From contig CAVZJO010000003.1 of NCBI GenBank assembly GCA_963775635.1, forward strand, positions 248,001 to 312,000: 64,000 nucleotides of DNA, in the 5' to 3' direction. This stretch comes from JALORV01 sp963775635 (lineage in GTDB: Bacteria; Pseudomonadota; Gammaproteobacteria; Burkholderiales; Burkholderiaceae_F). The notes beneath the pieces were generated by a model. That model had not been told where the DNA came from, did not search any database, and saw only the letters and a list, made by a program, of their open reading frames with translations. This document shows, piece by piece, positions 53,776-63,878 of this stretch. The stretch's first letter is position 1; each line of letters begins with the position of its first letter. The position numbers were made by a program, and so were the translations under genes.

Positions 53776-55326
53776 TCACGCGATCTCCGCAAACAGGTCG
53801 CGACATCCCTCGCTCAACGTGCCGGAAGACACCATGTCCGCTGCCGCAGCGATGTCGGGCGCGAGGATCCGATCGACTTCGTAGAACGGAACGCGCTGGC
53901 GCAGTGCATGATGTACCGCTAACAGGCGCGGCGACGTCGTCAGCGGACTGTGAAAATCGATCCCCTGCGCCGCGGCCAGCAGTTCGATGCCGACGATGGT
54001 TGCGCTGTTGGAAGCCATCTCGTGCAGCCGACGCGCCGCGAACGTCGCCATGCTGACGTGATCTTCCTGGTTGGCGGAGGTCGGCAGGCTGTCGACGCTG
54101 GCCGGATGCGCCAGCGATTTGTTCTCGGATGCAAGCGCTGCCGCCGTCACGTGCGCGACCATGAATCCCGAGTTGACGCCGGGATCGCGCACCAGGAACG
54201 GTGGCAGCCCAGAGAGCGTCGCGTCGATCAGCAGCGCGATGCGGCGTTCGGACAGCGCGCCGATCTCGGCGATCGCCAGTGCCAGCGTGTCGGCGGCAAA
54301 CGCGACCGGCTCGGCGTGGAAGTTGCCGCCCGACAGGACTTCGTCGGCGCGGCTCGCGTCGGCACGCGCGAACACCAGCGGGTTATCGGTCACCGCATTG
54401 GCCTCGGTCAGCAACGTCGCTGCGGCCTGCACAATCAGGTCGCGGCACGCACCCATCACCTGAGGCTGGCAGCGCAGGCTGTAGGGATCCTGCACGCGGT
54501 CGTCGTTGACCAGATGCGAGGCGCGGATCGCGCTTCTTGCCAGCAGCTCGCGGTACGCGCGCGCGGTGGCGATCTCGCCGGCATGACCGCGCAGTTCGTG
54601 CAGCCGAGGATCGAACGGCGCGTCGCTGCCCTTGGCGGCATCGACCGCCATCGCACCGACCACCACGGCCGCCTCGAACACGCGCTCGGCCATGAACAGG
54701 CCGTGCAGCGCGAGCGCGGTGGATATCTGCGTGCCGTTGATCAGCGCGAGGCCCTCTTTCGCGCCGAGCACGACCGGGGCAATCTTCGCCGCGGCGAGCG
54801 CCTGCCGCGCGGACTGCTGCGCGCCGTTCACGCGCACGTCACCCTCACCAATCAACGCCAGCGTCAGGTGCGACAGCGGCGCGAGGTCGCCGGAAGCCCC
54901 GACCGAACCCTTGGCTGGGATGCACGGCACGATGCCCGCATTGGCGAGCGCGATCAGCGTTTCGATGATGATCGGCCGCACGCCCGAATAGCCGCGCGCC
55001 AGGCTCGCGACCTTCATCGCCATCGCCAGCCGCACCACATCATCGGACAGCAGATCGCCGGTGCCGACCGAATGCGACAGGATCAGGTTGCGTTGCAGTT
55101 GCTGCAGCTCGGCATCCGCGATCCGCTTCTTCGCCAGCAGGCCAAAACCGGTGTTGACTCCGTAGGCGGCTTCACCGCGCGCGACGATGCGCTGCACCGC
55201 CTGCGACGACGCCGCGATCGCCGGCCATGCATCCGTCGCAAGCTCAAGCGGCGTCGGCTCCCGCCATAGCCTGCGCAGATCGGCGAGCCGCAGGCGGCCC
55301 GGCTCGATCGTCAGCGTCGTGTTCAT
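53776..55326 (-). CDS. hutH: Histidine ammonia-lyase
   Basis: A 516-residue enzyme. GSVGASGDLAPLSHLTLALI holds the Ala-Ser-Gly that forms the MIO cofactor; YGVNTGFGLL provides the conserved Tyr; NQEDHVSMATFAARRL is a late conserved block. It deaminates histidine to urocanate, the first step of the Hut pathway. Start ATG 55326. It is preceded by hutU on the same strand. Confidence 0.93.
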   Translation of the reverse strand: MNTTLTIEPGRLRLADLRRLWREPTPLELATDAWPAIAASSQAVQRIVARGEAAYGVNTGFGLLAKKRIADAELQQLQRNLILSHSVGTGDLLSDDVVRLAMAMKVASLARGYSGVRPIIIETLIALANAGIVPCIPAKGSVGASGDLAPLSHLTLALIGEGDVRVNGAQQSARQALAAAKIAPVVLGAKEGLALINGTQISTALALHGLFMAERVFEAAVVVGAMAVDAAKGSDAPFDPRLHELRGHAGEIATARAYRELLARSAIRASHLVNDDRVQDPYSLRCQPQVMGACRDLIVQAAATLLTEANAVTDNPLVFARADASRADEVLSGGNFHAEPVAFAADTLALAIAEIGALSERRIALLIDATLSGLPPFLVRDPGVNSGFMVAHVTAAALASENKSLAHPASVDSLPTSANQEDHVSMATFAARRLHEMASNSATIVGIELLAAAQGIDFHSPLTTSPRLLAVHHALRQRVPFYEVDRILAPDIAAAADMVSSGTLSEGCRDLFAEIA

Positions 55327-55384
55327 GGGACTAACCTCCGCGCCGCGCGCGTCGGGGTGAGCGCTTCGGAGCGGCCGTGCGCGC

Positions 55385-57106
55385 TCACGAGGGCAGCATC
55401 GGCAGGTCGAGCCCGTTGCGCCGCGCGCAGGCGATTGCCGACTCGTAGCCGGCATCGGCGTGCCGCATCACACCCGATCCTGCATCGTTGATCAGCACGC
55501 GCGCCAGGCGTCGCGCGGCCTCTTCGGTACCGTCGGCGACGATCACGACGCCTGCATGCTGCGAGTAGCCCATGCCGACGCCGCCGCCGTGGTGCAGCGA
55601 GACCCAGGTCGCGCCACCGGCAGTGTTCAGCAGCGCATTGAGCAGCGGCCAGTCCGATACCGCGTCGCTGCCGTCGCGCATCGATTCGGTCTCGCGGTTG
55701 GGACTGGCAACCGAGCCGGTGTCGAGGTGATCGCGCCCGATGACGATCGGCGCCTTCAGTTCGCCGGTGCGCACCATCTCGTTGAATGCCAGCCCCGCGA
55801 CATGGCGTTCGCCGAGCCCGAGCCAGCAGATGCGCGCCGGCAGCCCCTGGAACGCGATGCGCTCGCGCGCCATGTCGAGCCAGCGGTGCACGTGCGCGTT
55901 GTTCGGAAAGAGCTGCTTGACCTTTGCGTCGGTCCGGTAGATGTCTTCCGGGTCGCCGGACAGAGCGACCCAGCGGAACGGCCCCTTGCCCTCGCAGAAC
56001 AGCGGCCGGATATAGGCCGGCACGAAACCGGGGAAGTCGAACGCGTTGGCGACGCCGTGATCGCGCGCAACCTGCCGGATGTTGTTGCCGTAGTCGACGA
56101 CCTTCGCGCCCAGCGCCTGGAAGTCGAGCATCGCCTGTACGTGCGTTGCACACGATGCCGCGGCGGCGGCGACCAGCTCCGCATGCCCGCCCGGATCGGC
56201 CTGCGCAGCCTGCCAGCGGTCGATGGTCCAGCCCGCGGGCAGGTAGCCGTGCACCAGGTCGTGGGCCGAGGTCTGATCGGTGACGAGGTCCGGTTTCACC
56301 CCGCCTGAACGCGCGCGCCGTACCAGTTCGGGCAGGATCTCGGCGGCGTTGCCCAGCAGCCCGATCGATACCGCTTCCTTGCGCGCGCAGTGCTGCGCGA
56401 CCAGCGCCAGCGCATCATCGAGATCGCGCGCCTGCTTGTCGAGGTAGCGCGTCCGCTGGCGGAATTCGAGCCGCGACGGCTGGCACTCGATCGTCAGCGA
56501 CACTGCGCCGGCAAAGGTGGCTGCCAGCGGCTGCGCACCACCCATACCGCCGAGTCCGGCGGTCAGGATCCAGCGGCCGCCCCAGTCGCCGCCGAAGTGC
56601 TGGCGGCCCGCCTCGGCGAAGGTCTCGTAGGTGCCCTGCACGATGCCCTGGCTGCCGATGTAAATCCAGCTACCAGCGGTCATCTGGCCGTACATCATCA
56701 GGCCTTTGCGATCGAGTTCGTTGAAGTGTTCCCAGGTGGCCCACTTGGGCACCAGGTTGGAGTTCGCCAGCAGCACACGCGGCGCATCGGGATGCGTGCG
56801 AAACACCCCGACTGGCTTGCCCGACTGCACCAGCAGCGATTCGTCATCGCCGAGACGACGCAGCGTCTCGAGGATCGCGTCGAAGCACGCCCAGTCGCGC
56901 GCAGCGCGCCCTATCCCGCCGTAGACGACCAGCCGCTTCGGATCCTCGGCCACATCTGGGTCGAGATTGTTCTGCAGCATCCGGTAGGCCGCCTCGGTCA
57001 GCCAGCTTCTGCACGAGAGTGCGGTGCCGCGGGGCGCCCGGATTTCGCGTTGCGCGTCGTAACGGGCATCGGCCGCGAGCCGCGCCGTTTCGGCCGGTGC
57101 ATTCAT
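55385..57106 (-). CDS. hutU: Urocanate hydratase
   Basis: A 573-residue enzyme with YGGIGRAARDWACFDAILET, NLVPKWATWEHFNELDRKGL, GGWGG-type NAD-binding region GGDWGGRWILTAGLGGMGGA and the end HHGGGVGMGYSQHAGVVIVA. It hydrates urocanate to imidazolonepropionate using tightly bound NAD. First gene of the hutU-H-G-I row; no hutC repressor is seen within 2 kb. Confidence 0.94.
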   Translation of the reverse strand: MNAPAETARLAADARYDAQREIRAPRGTALSCRSWLTEAAYRMLQNNLDPDVAEDPKRLVVYGGIGRAARDWACFDAILETLRRLGDDESLLVQSGKPVGVFRTHPDAPRVLLANSNLVPKWATWEHFNELDRKGLMMYGQMTAGSWIYIGSQGIVQGTYETFAEAGRQHFGGDWGGRWILTAGLGGMGGAQPLAATFAGAVSLTIECQPSRLEFRQRTRYLDKQARDLDDALALVAQHCARKEAVSIGLLGNAAEILPELVRRARSGGVKPDLVTDQTSAHDLVHGYLPAGWTIDRWQAAQADPGGHAELVAAAAASCATHVQAMLDFQALGAKVVDYGNNIRQVARDHGVANAFDFPGFVPAYIRPLFCEGKGPFRWVALSGDPEDIYRTDAKVKQLFPNNAHVHRWLDMARERIAFQGLPARICWLGLGERHVAGLAFNEMVRTGELKAPIVIGRDHLDTGSVASPNRETESMRDGSDAVSDWPLLNALLNTAGGATWVSLHHGGGVGMGYSQHAGVVIVADGTEEAARRLARVLINDAGSGVMRHADAGYESAIACARRNGLDLPMLPS

Positions 57107-57259
57107 CGTCGTCTCCCGTCGGCGCGAACCGGCACGCCGGAGCCAGAACGTTCTAGTCTCGCACGTTGACGGCAGACGCGGCAGGTAGGCCCGCGCGTGG
57201 AAGGTACGGCAGAGCGGCCCGCCGGAGGGGCAGGCCGCACCGATTTCAGCGCGCGACCA

Positions 57260-58432
57260 TCACGGCACGGCCGGAAGGTTCTGGGCGACCCACTCGGGCA
57301 TGCCGCCCCGCAGCCAGTAGACCTTCGTGTAGCCGGCATCGCGCGCAGCCTTCGACGCCTTGAACGACTTCCAGCATTCGGGGCCGTTGCAGAAGAACAC
57401 CACCGCATCGGCCTTGCCCAGGCTCGCAAGTCCCGGGAACTGGTCCTTCTTCGCGTCGTAGTCGATCTCCTTCAGGCTCTTCTCGACGTAAGGGAGGTTT
57501 ACCGATCCGCGTGCGTGCCGCGCGATGTATTCCTTCTCGGTGCGCACGTCGACCAGCTTGGCGCCCTTTTCCGCCAGATCTTGCGCCTCGCGTGCGCTGA
57601 CGCGCTTCACCCCGGTCAGTTCGGACGGAGTGAAGATGCCCAGGCTGGCCACGTATTCGTACGGCGCCGCGTCGGTGTTGGGCCGGAAGCGCGGCACATC
57701 GGGTATGACGAAGTCGGGCGACGTGACCCACTGCACGACCGCCGCCTTGACCGGCGCCGGCAGCGACTTCTTGACGACCACGCTGAGCCCGCCCGGCATC
57801 GCGCGCGAGACCGCCAGCACCTGGCCTGGCGTCTTCTGCGACTTCGACCACTCGATCCACTCGCTTTCGAGCGCAATCGTCGCGTCGGCTGCTCCGCCCG
57901 CCATCGACAACAGTCCGGCCCCGCTGGTCAGGCCGTAAGTCACCTGCTTCAGCGTTCGGGGGGTCATGCCTTCCTGCGCCAGCAGTCCGCGCGCAACGTA
58001 ACTGCGCAGCGAATCCTGCTGTGGAAAGTAGGCTCGCCGGCCCTTCAGGTCCGTCACCGCCTTGGCGTCGCCGCGACCGACTAGCACGTAACGCGAGATC
58101 TGGCCGGTCGAAGCGACCAGTTCGTAGCCATGGATCAAGGCCGAAGCCACCACGTGCGGTGGCGCGATGATGACGTCGTTCTCGCCGGTTCGCGTCGACC
58201 GCATGGCGTCGGTCAGATCGCGCTGCGGCAGCACCACCGCGCGCATGCCGGCCAGTTTGCCCAACCCCGTATTGGCCACCGCCAGCGTCAGGAAGTCGCT
58301 CGCCGTGTCCGACGAATCGATCACCACGACCGCCCTGAGTGTCCCGCTGGCCGGAGCCTGTGCGGCAACCGTAGCCGGACTCAGCAGTGCGCCGGCGAAA
58401 AAGGCCACCAACCAACCTGTCGGAATCTTCAT
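57260..58432 (-). CDS. Exported PhnD-like binding domain fused to rhodanese
   Basis: A 390-residue protein with a signal peptide ending TVAAQAP. Residues about 30-260 form a PhnD/TAXI-type solute-binding domain (TGENDVIIAPPHVVASALIH). Residues about 280-385 are a rhodanese domain with loop VVFFCNGPECWKSFKASKAA (catalytic Cys) and KLVDVRTEKEYIARHARGSV. Likely a periplasmic sulphur-handling protein. No transporter partner adjacent. Confidence 0.78.
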   Translation of the reverse strand: MKIPTGWLVAFFAGALLSPATVAAQAPASGTLRAVVVIDSSDTASDFLTLAVANTGLGKLAGMRAVVLPQRDLTDAMRSTRTGENDVIIAPPHVVASALIHGYELVASTGQISRYVLVGRGDAKAVTDLKGRRAYFPQQDSLRSYVARGLLAQEGMTPRTLKQVTYGLTSGAGLLSMAGGAADATIALESEWIEWSKSQKTPGQVLAVSRAMPGGLSVVVKKSLPAPVKAAVVQWVTSPDFVIPDVPRFRPNTDAAPYEYVASLGIFTPSELTGVKRVSAREAQDLAEKGAKLVDVRTEKEYIARHARGSVNLPYVEKSLKEIDYDAKKDQFPGLASLGKADAVVFFCNGPECWKSFKASKAARDAGYTKVYWLRGGMPEWVAQNLPAVP

Positions 58433-58492
58433 GGTCTGTCCCCCATCTCCCGGCTATCGGCCGCAGCCGCCCGCTCTTGAGTCCCGTGCGCA

Positions 58493-58513
58493 GGGTCGGC
58501 TCGCGGCCGACCC
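58493..58513 (-). terminator. Possible hairpin terminator after AlaX
   Basis: Arms GGGTCGG and CCGACCC with a seven-base loop lie 31 bases beyond the AlaX stop. No T-run follows, so it may only be a stable hairpin. Confidence 0.3.
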
Positions 58514-58543
58514 GGCCGCCCTTAAGGCCGTTGCGCTGGTCAA

Positions 58544-59272
58544 CTAGCCGAATTCGAGCACGACGCGCCGCGTCCGTGCGCTTTTCTTTTCGATCTTGGC
58601 GACCCGGATATCACCGATTTCCACCGTATTGCGCACGTGGGTGCCCCCGCATGGCTGCAGATCGACGTCCTGCACGCGCAGCAACCGGACCTGCCCGAAA
58701 CCGAGCGGCGGACTGACGCTCATCGACTTTACGAGCTGCGGATTGGCGAGCATCTGTTCGTCGGTGATCCACTCGCTCGACACCGGGTGCCCGGCCGCAA
58801 TCAGCCGGTCCAGGCCGCTTTGCACCTCGGACTTGTCGAGCAGGTCGGTCATCGCGAAATCGAGCCGGGCATAGTCGCGGGTAATGCTGCAGCCATCGAC
58901 CAGTTGCCTGACGACGGCGCACAGGAGGTGGGTCGCCGTGTGGAACCGCATGTGGCGGTAGCGCCGCTCCCAGTCGATCTCGGCGCGCACTTTTACACCC
59001 GGGACCAGGTGCGCGCGCCAGTCGCCCGCCGCGTCCAGCAGGTGCAAGGCATCATCCGGTGTGGCGTCTTCGCGACGGCTTTTGCGGGTATCGGTGACGA
59101 TCCAGCGCGACCCATCGGGCATCGTCAGCCAGCCGCAGTCGCCGGCCTGTCCACCGCCGAGCGGATAAAACACGGTTCGATCGAGTTCGACGCCGTCGTC
59201 CGTCACACTCGTGACGACGGCATCGCAGGTCGTGAGGTAGGAGTCGCTGCGGAACAGTGCCTGCGTGGTCAT
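58544..59272 (-). CDS. Alanyl-tRNA editing protein (AlaX type)
   Basis: A 242-residue free-standing editing domain. Zinc motif HTATHLLCAVV (HxxxH) and CGGTHVRNTVEIG (CxxxH) fit the tRNA deacylase fold that clears Ser- or Gly-tRNA(Ala). VFYPLGGGQAGDCGWL is the N-terminal signature. Start overlaps the WS/DGAT stop by four bases. Confidence 0.88.
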   Translation of the reverse strand: MTTQALFRSDSYLTTCDAVVTSVTDDGVELDRTVFYPLGGGQAGDCGWLTMPDGSRWIVTDTRKSRREDATPDDALHLLDAAGDWRAHLVPGVKVRAEIDWERRYRHMRFHTATHLLCAVVRQLVDGCSITRDYARLDFAMTDLLDKSEVQSGLDRLIAAGHPVSSEWITDEQMLANPQLVKSMSVSPPLGFGQVRLLRVQDVDLQPCGGTHVRNTVEIGDIRVAKIEKKSARTRRVVLEFG

Positions 59273-60987
59273 GTCGCCCGGCGCGCGCTGGCGAACGCCG
59301 ACTTGCGTCGTCGCAATGCCGGTGGGCTTTGCGAGGCAGGCGCCTCGGAGCCTTCGGACGCTGGCGGCCGCTCGGAGTTGGTGTCGGAAGCGCCGGCCGC
59401 GCTGAGTTCAGGCGCGGAGCTCGTCGAAGTGGCCTCGCCAGGCACGGCAGCTGCAGCGTTCTTTCGGATGGTGCGCCGCCTGCGCGTCTTAGACGGTTGA
59501 GCGCGCGGCTGCGGCTCGATGCGCGGAAAGATCCAGTTCTCGGCACCGTCGGCGTCGACGGCACCCTCCCACGGCAGCATGCACAACGCCAGCACCAGCT
59601 TCTCGAACTCGGGCTTGAAACGGTCGATGATCCGCTGCGGTTCTTCGCACAGCCGCTTGTCGGTGATCAGTCCGAACTGCACGCCGCCGGCATACGAGAG
59701 GATCGACACGCCCATGCCGATGTTGCCGGACTGCGGCACCCAGAACATCATGCGCTTCACGTGTGCACCGGCCATGTACAGCGGCTGCTGTGGCCCCGGC
59801 ACGTTGGTCATCACCGCCGTTGCCTTCTTCGCGAGGAAGTCGAGCGCCTGGTTCTGGACTGCGCGCGGCGCGAGCCCGACGGCCGCAAGGATGCCCATCG
59901 AGAGCACCGCGGTGTAACCCTGCTTGAGCTCGTCCATCCGGCGCCGCACCTCGTAGACGCGCGCGATCGGATTTTCGATGCCAACCGGCAGCAGCAACGG
60001 AACTAGGCCGAACTTGTTGCCCAGATCCTTCCACTTGCGCGGATCGCGCAGGTTCACCGGCACCATCGCCCGCAACTCGATACCGTCGACTTCCTCGCCC
60101 TGGTGCTCGAGGTACGAGCGGATCGCGCCGGCCACGCAGGCGAGCAGCACGTCGTTGACTGAGCAGCCGAGCGCCTTGCCGACCGCCTTCACGTCGTCGA
60201 GCGCCAGTGGCTCGTTCCAGGCTACGACCTTCGAGCCCGACGGCAACCCCTTGAGGCTGGTGACCGCATCGTTGTCCATCAGCGCGATCCCGGCCAGGTC
60301 CTTCGTGACCTGCGCGGCAACGCGCGCCATGTCGCCGGCGGCCCCGCCCACCGAGTTGGGATGTTCCAGCATCGCGGCAGACGCATGCAGCGCGCGCGCC
60401 GCGGCATCGCCGGTCGTCCCGATCGCACGCACCGTCGCACTAGTCAACGGACGCAGAAACGCGTTCAGCATCCCCGCCGACGAAGGCGCCCGCGAGGCCG
60501 CGCGCGGCCGCTCGCCGATGTCCTCCGTCGGATCGTCCGACGTCAGTGACATCAGCACACCAATCAGTGCGATGCCGTCCGCAATGCAATGGTGGATGCG
60601 GACAATCAGCGCCTGGCCGCCGTTGTAGTTGTCGACCAGGTGCACCTGCCACAGTGGCTTGTTCGAATCGAGCGAGGTGGAGGCCAGCCGCCCGACCAGC
60701 CGTTTCAGGTCGGCCGTCGTGCCCTTGCCTGGCAGTGCGGTGCGCGCCAGATGCACGTCGAGGTCGAAGTTGTCGTCGACTTCCCAGTAGTACCCGGTCG
60801 CATCCCGCACGACCCGGCTGCGGAAACGTGCATGCGGCAGAAAGCGCTCCTCGTACAGCTGGCGCAGGCGCTCGTAGTCAATGCTGCCGTCGAACTCGTA
60901 CACGCCGACGATCATCATCAGGTTAGCCTGCGAGTCCATCCGCAGCCATGCCGTGTCGATCGACGACATCCGCTCCCGCTTGCCCAT
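59269..60987 (-). CDS. WS/DGAT wax-ester synthase/diacylglycerol acyltransferase
   Basis: A 572-residue protein. IVRIHHCIADGIALIGVLMS carries the HHxxxDG catalytic motif. VPVNLRDPRKWKDLGNKFGL and MTNVPGPQQPLYMAGAHVKR are family blocks. A basic tail RRRRTIRKNAAAAVPG beyond residue 480 is extra. It makes wax esters or triacylglycerol storage lipid. Divergent from the acyl-CoA-binding gene, which could supply substrate. Confidence 0.9.
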   Translation of the reverse strand: MGKRERMSSIDTAWLRMDSQANLMMIVGVYEFDGSIDYERLRQLYEERFLPHARFRSRVVRDATGYYWEVDDNFDLDVHLARTALPGKGTTADLKRLVGRLASTSLDSNKPLWQVHLVDNYNGGQALIVRIHHCIADGIALIGVLMSLTSDDPTEDIGERPRAASRAPSSAGMLNAFLRPLTSATVRAIGTTGDAAARALHASAAMLEHPNSVGGAAGDMARVAAQVTKDLAGIALMDNDAVTSLKGLPSGSKVVAWNEPLALDDVKAVGKALGCSVNDVLLACVAGAIRSYLEHQGEEVDGIELRAMVPVNLRDPRKWKDLGNKFGLVPLLLPVGIENPIARVYEVRRRMDELKQGYTAVLSMGILAAVGLAPRAVQNQALDFLAKKATAVMTNVPGPQQPLYMAGAHVKRMMFWVPQSGNIGMGVSILSYAGGVQFGLITDKRLCEEPQRIIDRFKPEFEKLVLALCMLPWEGAVDADGAENWIFPRIEPQPRAQPSKTRRRRTIRKNAAAAVPGEATSTSSAPELSAAGASDTNSERPPASEGSEAPASQSPPALRRRKSAFASARRAT

Positions 60988-61116
60988 GCTGTCTCCGTGT
61001 GCGTGGTCTGCGCGCGTCGCTGACTATCATACGACGCGCTATCCTCGCGAACCCGCGGGACGAAGCGCTCACGCATCACAGGCCCGCGCAACGCGTCTGA
61101 CACCGAAGGAGACACC

Positions 61117-61374
61117 GTGAGCGACCTGAAGGCGAAATTCGAGCAGGCAGTGGCCGACTCCAAGAACCTGCCCGAGCGGCCGGACAACCAGACGCTGCTC
61201 AAGCTGTATGCGCTCTACAAGCAGGCTTCGACCGGCGACGTGGAAGGGAAGCGACCCGGCTTCACCGACATGGTCGGGCGCGCGAAGTGGGACGCGTGGA
61301 GTGAGATCAAGGGCACGTCGAACACCGACGCGATGAACCAGTACGTCTCGCTGATCGACGAACTGAAGGGCTGA
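61117..61374 (+). CDS. Acyl-CoA-binding protein
   Basis: An 85-residue ACBP with FEQAVADSKNLPERPDNQTL, KLYALYKQASTGDVEGKRPG and RAKWDAWSEIKGTS, the full signature, including the Tyr-Lys contact to CoA. GTG start at 61117 with GGAG upstream. It binds medium/long acyl-CoA in the cytoplasm. 129 bases from the divergent WS/DGAT. Confidence 0.9.
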   Translation: MSDLKAKFEQAVADSKNLPERPDNQTLLKLYALYKQASTGDVEGKRPGFTDMVGRAKWDAWSEIKGTSNTDAMNQYVSLIDELKG

Positions 61375-61442
61375 TCGCCGACAGGCCAAAGGTCCGCAAC
61401 GGACCGAGCGCGCCTCCGCGCAATTGCTGCGAACACCGCGAC

Positions 61443-61829
61443 CTACTGGCCGGCGGGCGGCTCCCACAGTTCGATCCGGTTGCCCTCCGGATCCGTGACC
61501 CAGCCGAACTTTCCGTACTCGGACTCGTCGACCTTCGGGTCGACATCGCAACCTTCCGACCGCAGCGTCTGCAGCAGTTGCCCGAGGTCGGCGACCCGGT
61601 AATTGATCATGAACGGCGACGCGCTTGCCGCCAGATAGTCGGTGTCGGCATCCATGACCGTCCAGATAGTCGTCCCAACTCCGTCGGGGTTATCGTCGGA
61701 CCGCCATCTGAAGGCAGCGCCGCCCCACGGCTCGACCGGGATACCCAGATGGCGTCCGTACCATTCTCGCAGCCGGGCGGCATCCTTCGCCTTGAAGAAG
61801 ACTCCACCAATTCCGAGTACCCGTTTCAT
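61443..61829 (-). CDS. VOC family protein
   Basis: A 128-residue glyoxalase-fold protein: KRVLGIGGVFFKAKDAARLR at the start, PFMINYRVADLGQLLQTLRS, and YGKFGWVTDPEGNRIELWEP with terminal Glu. Start at ATG 61829; the longer ORF lacks a domain match upstream. Single gene on chromosome, not array. Confidence 0.82.
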   Translation of the reverse strand: MKRVLGIGGVFFKAKDAARLREWYGRHLGIPVEPWGGAAFRWRSDDNPDGVGTTIWTVMDADTDYLAASASPFMINYRVADLGQLLQTLRSEGCDVDPKVDESEYGKFGWVTDPEGNRIELWEPPAGQ

Positions 61830-61937
61830 CGCACCTCCCGTTGTCAGAACCCATCTCAGAATCCTCGGTGGTCGCGGGCGGGGCCGCATGGGGCGCACGG
61901 CTAGGCGCGACGACCGCTCGCGCCTCATAGCTTCGCT

Positions 61938-63840
61938 TCAGCGACTGCTGCGGACCAGCGCTTCGATTTCATCCATGACGCGGTTCATGCGTCGAATCAG
62001 CGCCTGGTAGGGAGCGGGCTCGCCGAGGTCGACGCCCGCGCGGCGGTACAGCTCGTACGCGTAGTCGGATCCGCCGGCCTTCAGCATGGTGACGAAGCGG
62101 TCGCGCGTGGCGGCGCCTTTCGCGCCCTGAATGCCGTCTGCAAATTGCGCCGCGCCCGCCAACGAAGTCGCGTACTGCCACACGTAGTAGCCATAGTAGA
62201 AGTGCCCGACATACGTCCACTCGTTGCAGTACAGCGGGTCGATCTTCATCACACCCTGCGCTTCGCCGTAATAACGTTTGAGCAGCACGCAGTACTTCTC
62301 GGTCAGCGTAGCGCCGGACAGCGGCAGTCCCTGCTCGCGCAACTCGTGCATCGTCAGCTGGAACTCGGCGAACATCACCTGGCGGAAGAATGTCTGCCGG
62401 ATCAGTTCAAGTTGCTCGCCGAGGTAGAACAGCTTCTGCTCGCGGCTCGCGGCATTCCCCACCAGGTAATCGCCGAGCAGCAGTTCGTTGGCGATCGATG
62501 CTGATTCGGCAATGAAGGTCGAATAGGCAGCCTTTTCGTAAGGCTGGTTCGCGTTGGCGAGCAGCGAATGCACTGCGTGTCCCCATTCGTGCGCCACGGT
62601 AGTGAGCGACGCGAAGTCGTCGTTGTGATTGAGCAGCACATACGGATGCACGTCATACGCCAATCCGGCCACATAGGCGCCCGATCTCTTGCCGGCGCGC
62701 GGATACGGATCGGTCCAACGCGCGGCGAAGCCACGCTTCAGCAGCGAAAGGTATTCGTCGCCCATCGGCGCCAGCGCAGCCAGCGTGATTTTCTGCGAGT
62801 CCTCGAGCGTGAAGCGTGGCTGCTCGGCGATCTTGAAGAGCGACGGGTAGTTGTCGTAGTACGCCAGCTCGCCCTCGATGCCGAGCAGTTGCTTGCGCAA
62901 GCGGAGGTAACGGTGCAGCGTCGGCAGGCCAGCATTCGCCTGCGCCACCAGCGTGCGGTAGACGCGCTCGGGCATGTTGTCCTCGAACAGCGCCTGCTGC
63001 AGCGAGTTGTCGAAACGGCGCGACCGCGCTGAAAACACGTCGCCCATCACCTGCGTCGTCAACGTTGCACCCAACGTGCCCTGATAAGACTGGAACGCGC
63101 CCCAGAATGCGTCAAATACGGCCTTGCGCTCGGCACGGTCGGGCGAGCTGCGGTACTTCTCGTACTCCGACTTGGCCCAGGCGGACCTTGTTGCCGCTGA
63201 TCTCGATCGTCGGATACGGCAACTCGGCGTCGACCAGCTGTTGAAAGACGTTGTTGGGCTGTGCCAGCACGTTGCCGGTGGCGGCCAGCACGCCCTCGGC
63301 CTCGAGCCCGAGCGTGTGCGGCGCAAATCGCAGCGTATCGATCAGATAGAAGTCGAAGCGGCGCGCCAGAGCGGGCGACTGCCCGATGAACGCGCGCACC
63401 TTTGCGTCGCCGAGAGCCTGGATCTCGGGCGCGAGCCACGCGGTCTTCTCAGCGAGCTGTGTGTACAGCGACTGAGCCTCCTGCTTGCGTTCGAGGTTCG
63501 GTGCGATGCGCAGATCCTCGTCCGACAGCAGGAAGGCATAGGCGAACAGGCGCGCGGTCTCGCGACGGGCATCACTGATCGCGACCAGAGCCGCCAGCAT
63601 GGCGTCGGCGCTTCCTCCGAGGGTTCCCTTGTAGCGATCGAGCTTGTCGATCGACGCGCGCGTGCGTTGGTAGGACGATGTCCAGGCCGCGTTGCTCGCA
63701 TACAGGTCACGCAAATCCCACTGCGCGGCGGCCTCGGCGGCGGCCGCCCGAGCCACGCCACCGGCGGCCATCAGTACGCTGAAAAGGGCCAGCGCGATTG
63801 CACGGCCCAACTGTCCCAGACGGATGCTGAATTCTCCGCG
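61938..63840 (-). pseudogene. pepF: M3 oligoendopeptidase F, frameshifted
   Basis: First frame: signal peptide and IALALFSVLMAAGGVARAAA, WDLRDLYASNAAWTSSYQRT to NKVRL. Shift near 63175, then WAKSEYEKYRSSPDRAERKA to the zinc site VAHEWGHAVHSLLAN (HExxH) and ESASIANELLLGDYL (third Glu). Exported thimet-type peptidase of about 630 residues. Start at GTG 63840 is inferred; a TTG at 63882 is possible. Confidence 0.82.
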
Positions 63841-63878
63841 CACGGATTCCCTTCGCCTGTTTCTGGATTTCAGAGCGC

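Noticed and set aside
53950..55269. 439-codon plus-strand ORF over hutH
   Set aside because: Antisense to the clear HutH frame with MIO motif; composition Arg/His/Gln-rich without any domain.
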